Origin: Gammaproteobacteria bacterium
Lineage (GTDB): Bacteria; Gemmatimonadota; Gemmatimonadetes; Longimicrobiales; Gaopeijiaceae
Direction: 5' to 3'
DNA length: 8,107 nt
Assembly (NCBI GenBank): GCA_024638345.1
Contig: JAHEKL010000111.1
Location: 1 to 8,107, forward strand
Below, piece after piece: positions 5,333 to 8,107 of the stretch. How positions within the stretch are numbered: the first letter of the stretch is position 1; the number at the start of each line of letters is the position of its first letter. Under the pieces are notes generated by a model. That model saw nothing but the letters and a program-made list of their open reading frames with translations. It was not told the origin of the DNA and searched no databases. Position numbers and translations under genes: made by a program.

Positions 5333-6907
5333 TTGATCCGACGTTGGAGACTGGGGGCGATCGCCTCGATACCGACCCTCATGGTATCGACCGGCTTCCT
5401 GCTCGAGGGGGGCTCAGCTCATGCCGCCGTTTCCGAACGCCTGAGCCGCGCGGATCTGGCCACTCTGAGGGCGGAGGTGTTTGGGCTCGTGAGGGGCCCC
5501 GGCTTCGAGGGTGCGGAGTGGGGTGTTCTAGCCGTCTCGCTGGAGAGTGGAGATACACTGCTCTCCCTGGACCCGGATCGACCCCTCGCACCCGCTTCGA
5601 ATCAGAAGCTCTTCACGACCGCGGCCGCCCTGCACCATCTCGGGCCGGAGCACCGCTTCGCCACCTTCCTGCTCACGGACGGGCGGATCGACAACGGAAT
5701 CCTGGATGGCAACCTGATCCTTTACGGTACCGGCGATCCGGCCATCTCGGACCAACTCCTGGAGTCACCGATTCTACCGTGGGAGCGATTCGCCGATGAG
5801 CTGCTGAAGGCGGGTGTCCGCGCGGTCACCGGCGACCTCATCGCGGATGCCAGCTTCTTTCAGGGACCCGGCCACGCCCCGTCGTGGAGCTCGCGGTATC
5901 TGGACAACGCCTACGCGGCGCCGGCGTCTGCGCTGACCTTCGCCGAGAACGTGGTGACCTTTCACATTGAGGGAGGGACGCCGGGCGCCCCTGCGCGAGT
6001 CCGGCTGACCCCCGAAGGCGCCGGCCTCCGCGTTCTGAACTCCGCCGTCACCGTGCCCGGGGACTCTCGGAGATTCGTCTTTCTCGAGCGACTGGACCCG
6101 GGAGGAGTGATCGAGATATCGGGACGGATCGGCTCGGATTCCCGGGAAGTCTCGCGGGTCCTGCCGGTTTCGGATCCGCCGTCCTTCGCGGGCTCGGTCT
6201 TGTTGAACACGCTCAGGACTCACGGAATCGACATCCGCGGCTCGCTCGTCGGGGTGAGCTCGTCCGAGAGCTCACCGGTCACGAGCTCGCGCGTTTTCGC
6301 CCCGGCTTTGGGTAACGCGTCGAGGAGCGATCTCCGGACTCTCGCCGTCCATTACTCCCCCCCGCTTCGAGAGCTCATCCAGATCCTGAACAAGAAGAGC
6401 CACAACCTCTACGCCGAGACTCTGCTCTTCACGATCGGCAGGGCTTCCCTGGGAGACGGCTCGTACAGTGGCGGCACATCGGCGCTCAGCGCCTACCTCC
6501 GCGAGGTGGTCGGTCTGGAAGAATCCGAATTCCGCGTCGAGGACGGCTCCGGTCTCTCGGCCTCGAACCGGACGACCGCCTCGGGTCTGGTCGCACTGCT
6601 TCGGCACGTGTCTCGGAACGAGGACGCGGACGTGTTCTGGGCGTCTCTGCCGGAGGCGGGCAATCGACGAGAGCTGCGACGGATGTATCAGAGCCCCGCA
6701 GCGGGGAACCTGAGGGCCAAGACCGGAACGATCCGAGGCGTCTCCGCATTGTCGGGGATCGTCCACACCTCCGAGGGAGAGCCCGTCCTGTTCAGCATCG
6801 TCTCGAACAACGTACGCTCTTCATCGAGGGCCAAGCGCGTCGAGGACGGGATCGGGATCAGACTCGCGGCCTTCACTAGAGGGCAGCCGACGCGGACCGC
6901 GGACTAG
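5333..6907 (+). CDS. dacB: D-alanyl-D-alanine carboxypeptidase/endopeptidase, PBP4 (DacB) type, peptidase family S13
   Basis: This 524-residue enzyme removes terminal D-Ala from peptidoglycan stems and may cut D-Ala cross-links, acting outside the cytoplasmic membrane. The TTG start follows AGGGAGG and gives a typical signal peptide: basic n-region IRRWR, hydrophobic core, and probable cleavage after AHA at 29-31. The three active-site motifs of penicillin-binding proteins are present: SNQK (Ser89 nucleophile, Lys92) within PASNQKL, SHN (356-358) within SHNLYAE, and KTG (463-465). The PBP4 signature VEDGSGLS occurs at 402-409. A long insertion between the first two motifs, as in E. coli DacB (477 residues), accounts for its size. 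The upstream spacer (5186-5332) holds an inverted repeat that could be an operator. The frame is also open upstream to ATG at 5216, which I judge unlikely. The gene ends on a stop shared, as CTAG, with the convergent gene. Confidence 0.94.
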   Translation: MIRRWRLGAIASIPTLMVSTGFLLEGGSAHAAVSERLSRADLATLRAEVFGLVRGPGFEGAEWGVLAVSLESGDTLLSLDPDRPLAPASNQKLFTTAAALHHLGPEHRFATFLLTDGRIDNGILDGNLILYGTGDPAISDQLLESPILPWERFADELLKAGVRAVTGDLIADASFFQGPGHAPSWSSRYLDNAYAAPASALTFAENVVTFHIEGGTPGAPARVRLTPEGAGLRVLNSAVTVPGDSRRFVFLERLDPGGVIEISGRIGSDSREVSRVLPVSDPPSFAGSVLLNTLRTHGIDIRGSLVGVSSSESSPVTSSRVFAPALGNASRSDLRTLAVHYSPPLRELIQILNKKSHNLYAETLLFTIGRASLGDGSYSGGTSALSAYLREVVGLEESEFRVEDGSGLSASNRTTASGLVALLRHVSRNEDADVFWASLPEAGNRRELRRMYQSPAAGNLRAKTGTIRGVSALSGIVHTSEGEPVLFSIVSNNVRSSSRAKRVEDGIGIRLAAFTRGQPTRTAD

Positions 6908-6925
6908 GCCGGCTCATCGGCCTGG
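6904..6925. terminator. GC-rich hairpin at the shared convergent stop, possible bidirectional terminator
   Basis: CTAGGCCG (6904-6911) pairs with CGGCCTGG (6918-6925), with one G-U pair, around a six-base loop. The core AGGCCG/CGGCCT is perfect. The hairpin begins exactly at the CTAG that ends both convergent genes and lies within the minus-strand coding sequence. There is no T-tract, so its role as a terminator is inferred. Confidence 0.4.
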
Positions 6926-7230
6926 CCGATCAGGTCGTTCGAATCTCCCCCCATCCGTTGCTCGTGACGACCTCGAGCCGCGCGAAGACGCCTCCTCAAC
7001 TCCACCTCGGACATCGTCTCCAGGGTGCGGCTGGCCGTCTTCTCGCTGTTCCAGCGCACGTCCTCGAGCCACACTTCGTCCGACTCCGTGCCCTCGATGG
7101 GCCGGGCGACGAAGTAGTAGCGGCCCTTGTAGTCCTTGTCGTCCCGGCTGCGAAAGCCAGCTGTCCAAGTCGATCCGTCTCCACCCTCGAACTCGCGAAC
7201 GAGCTGCGGTCCTCGGTCGTCTTCCTTCAT
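6904..7230 (-). CDS. Hypothetical protein, 108 aa, coupled to the zinc-ribbon membrane protein
   Basis: I do not recognise this small soluble protein. It is highly charged and has no signal peptide or membrane segment. The first half looks like a small beta-sheet rich in aromatic residues: WTAGFRSRD (22-30), YKGRYYFVARP (34-44) and VWLEDVRW (53-60). The second half is a charged helix (about 73-92, MSEVELRRRLRAARGRHEQR), and the tail is probably disordered. The start is firm. ATG overlaps the stop of the upstream gene as ATGA (7227-7230), and GGAGG (7235-7239) lies four bases before it inside that gene, so the two are translationally coupled. The TAG stop falls on a CTAG shared with the convergent peptidase gene. 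Coupling implies a role with the membrane protein, for example as its cytoplasmic partner, but this is inference. Confidence 0.8.
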   Translation of the reverse strand: MKEDDRGPQLVREFEGGDGSTWTAGFRSRDDKDYKGRYYFVARPIEGTESDEVWLEDVRWNSEKTASRTLETMSEVELRRRLRAARGRHEQRMGGDSNDLIGQADEPA

Positions 7231-8075
7231 TGGTCCTCCGGCGACTGCGTGGGTTGCAGCATGCTCGGTCCAGGGACGGGGCCACCCAGACCGCGAGCTC
7301 GAATCTCCGGGAAGTCGAACAGCAGCAGTCCCTCATCTGTCACGTCGGAGCGTACGCGAAAGCCGTCGTCCATCGAAAAGAGGACCCGCTCTGCGGCGGG
7401 AAGCGTGAGCTCCAGGTCTGCCGCGACGTCCGTGGCGGTCAATCTGCCGCCGCGAGCGGCCGCCACATGAAGCACTTGGTTCTGAAGGGACCGCAAGAGC
7501 CCCTCTCGCCGGCGATGGAGCGCCTTCAGGCCCCAGGCGAAGGACGAGGCGCCCACGAGACCGAGGGACACCCCGGCAATGATCGGTTCGGCGTTGACTT
7601 GTACGATCCCCATACCCAGCAGAGCCAGGGCCAGAATCGCCATCACGACTCCGGCGACGCGACGCACGAGTCCGCCCCTGGGCAACTCCCCAGTCCTCCG
7701 TGGCCACGGACGAAGCCACAGCCCGGAACCCGATTCGAGCCGGTCGGCGGAGGGCACGGTACCCAGGGATCTCGACCGTTTCCAAGAGAGCCCGCAGGAG
7801 GGACAGACCGTCGCATCGCGCTTGACCAGCCAGTAGATCAGACCGCCGAAGCCATAGGTCAGAAGAGTCGCTCCGACGAGCAGGGCGGCGTGCGAGGCTC
7901 TGCGGAAGTAAGGCACACCTTCCCCCACGTATCCACAACCGGGGCACATCGATACCCGCACCTTGTGGACGGACGCGGGATGGGTCACCGTGACCGAAGA
8001 TCCGGGCCCGGCGCCGCATGAACCGCAGCGCTCGACCTCCTCGTTCAACGGCTCGCCGCACGACCAGCAATACAT
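7227..8075 (-). CDS. Membrane protein with two zinc ribbons and a C-terminal winged-helix-like domain
   Basis: This 282-residue protein has no name that I recognise. An N-terminal zinc ribbon has Cys3, Cys6, Cys17 and Cys20. A second Cys set, Cys44/Cys47 and Cys91/Cys94, brackets the first hydrophobic segment (about 62-84). Two more probable membrane helices lie at about 138-160 and 163-185. The C-terminal region (about 191-256) contains GGRLTATDVAADLELTLPAA (209-228) and then FRVRSDVTDEGLLLFDFPE (239-257). This pattern of helix, turn, helix and hydrophobic wing resembles small winged-helix domains. A proline-rich tail ends the protein. Metal binding, membrane location and a possible nucleic-acid- or protein-binding domain can be read from sequence; the function cannot. 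The ATG has GAGG (8082-8085) six bases upstream. The gene overlaps the 108-aa gene by ATGA. The promoter lies beyond the window. Confidence 0.85.
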   Translation of the reverse strand: MYCWSCGEPLNEEVERCGSCGAGPGSSVTVTHPASVHKVRVSMCPGCGYVGEGVPYFRRASHAALLVGATLLTYGFGGLIYWLVKRDATVCPSCGLSWKRSRSLGTVPSADRLESGSGLWLRPWPRRTGELPRGGLVRRVAGVVMAILALALLGMGIVQVNAEPIIAGVSLGLVGASSFAWGLKALHRRREGLLRSLQNQVLHVAAARGGRLTATDVAADLELTLPAAERVLFSMDDGFRVRSDVTDEGLLLFDFPEIRARGLGGPVPGPSMLQPTQSPEDQ

Positions 8076-8107
8076 CGGGTACCTCTTCGAGACACGGTGT
8101 GACGGGT

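Noticed and set aside
7230..8021. A 263-codon plus-strand open frame opposite the zinc-ribbon protein
   Set aside because: The minus strand has paired CxxC motifs, membrane helices, a ribosome binding site and an ATGA-coupled neighbour. The plus-strand product is low-complexity and His/Gly/Arg-rich.
1..8107. tRNA, rRNA, CRISPR, insertion sequence or phage/defence genes
   Set aside because: I found no clover-leaf-like segment, regularly spaced repeat, terminal inverted repeat with transposase, or known defence motif in either strand.

Overview
The window is GC-rich, tightly packed bacterial chromosome with seven protein genes and very short spacers. I saw no rRNA, tRNA, CRISPR array, insertion sequence or phage gene. 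The penicillin-binding protein has a signal peptide, so the organism has a peptidoglycan wall. The high GC content, the use of TTG and probably CTG starts, and the mix of genes would suit an environmental Gram-negative lineage such as Gemmatimonadota or a relative. That placement is an impression and not a demonstrated result.

Layout, left to right. (1) Bases 1-351 (+) hold the C-terminal end of a left-handed beta-helix (hexapeptide repeat) acyltransferase. (2) Acetyl-CoA synthetase acs (397-2346, -) converges on it; the 45-base gap holds an imperfect hairpin whose outer arms contain both stop codons. (3) An unrecognised 189-residue protein (2441-3010, -) lies upstream of acs on the same strand. 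(4) A divergent region with a near-consensus sigma-70 promoter separates it from a PerR-type Fur-family regulator (3150-3617, +). (5) An FAD-binding 2-hydroxyacid dehydrogenase-like protein (about 3614-5185, +) overlaps the perR stop codon. It has no ATG, GTG or TTG start at the right place and probably begins at CTG. (6) A secreted DacB/PBP4-type D-Ala-D-Ala carboxypeptidase (5333-6907, +) follows, with a TTG start behind a strong ribosome binding site and an operator-like palindrome upstream. (7) On the minus strand at the right end, a membrane protein with two zinc ribbons and a probable winged helix (7227-8075) overlaps by ATGA a 108-residue protein (6904-7230). The stop codon of the smaller gene shares the palindrome CTAG with the stop codon of the peptidase gene.

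How the genes may work together. perR and the flavoprotein look like one translationally coupled unit, so a peroxide-sensing repressor may control a flavin enzyme. acs provides acetate activation to acetyl-CoA and carries the usual acetylatable lysine. The zinc-ribbon membrane protein and its small partner form a two-gene operon of unknown role. Nothing here is a clear defence or mobile system. The most novel material is the unusual flavoprotein start, the zinc-ribbon/transmembrane/winged-helix pair, and several operator-like palindromes.
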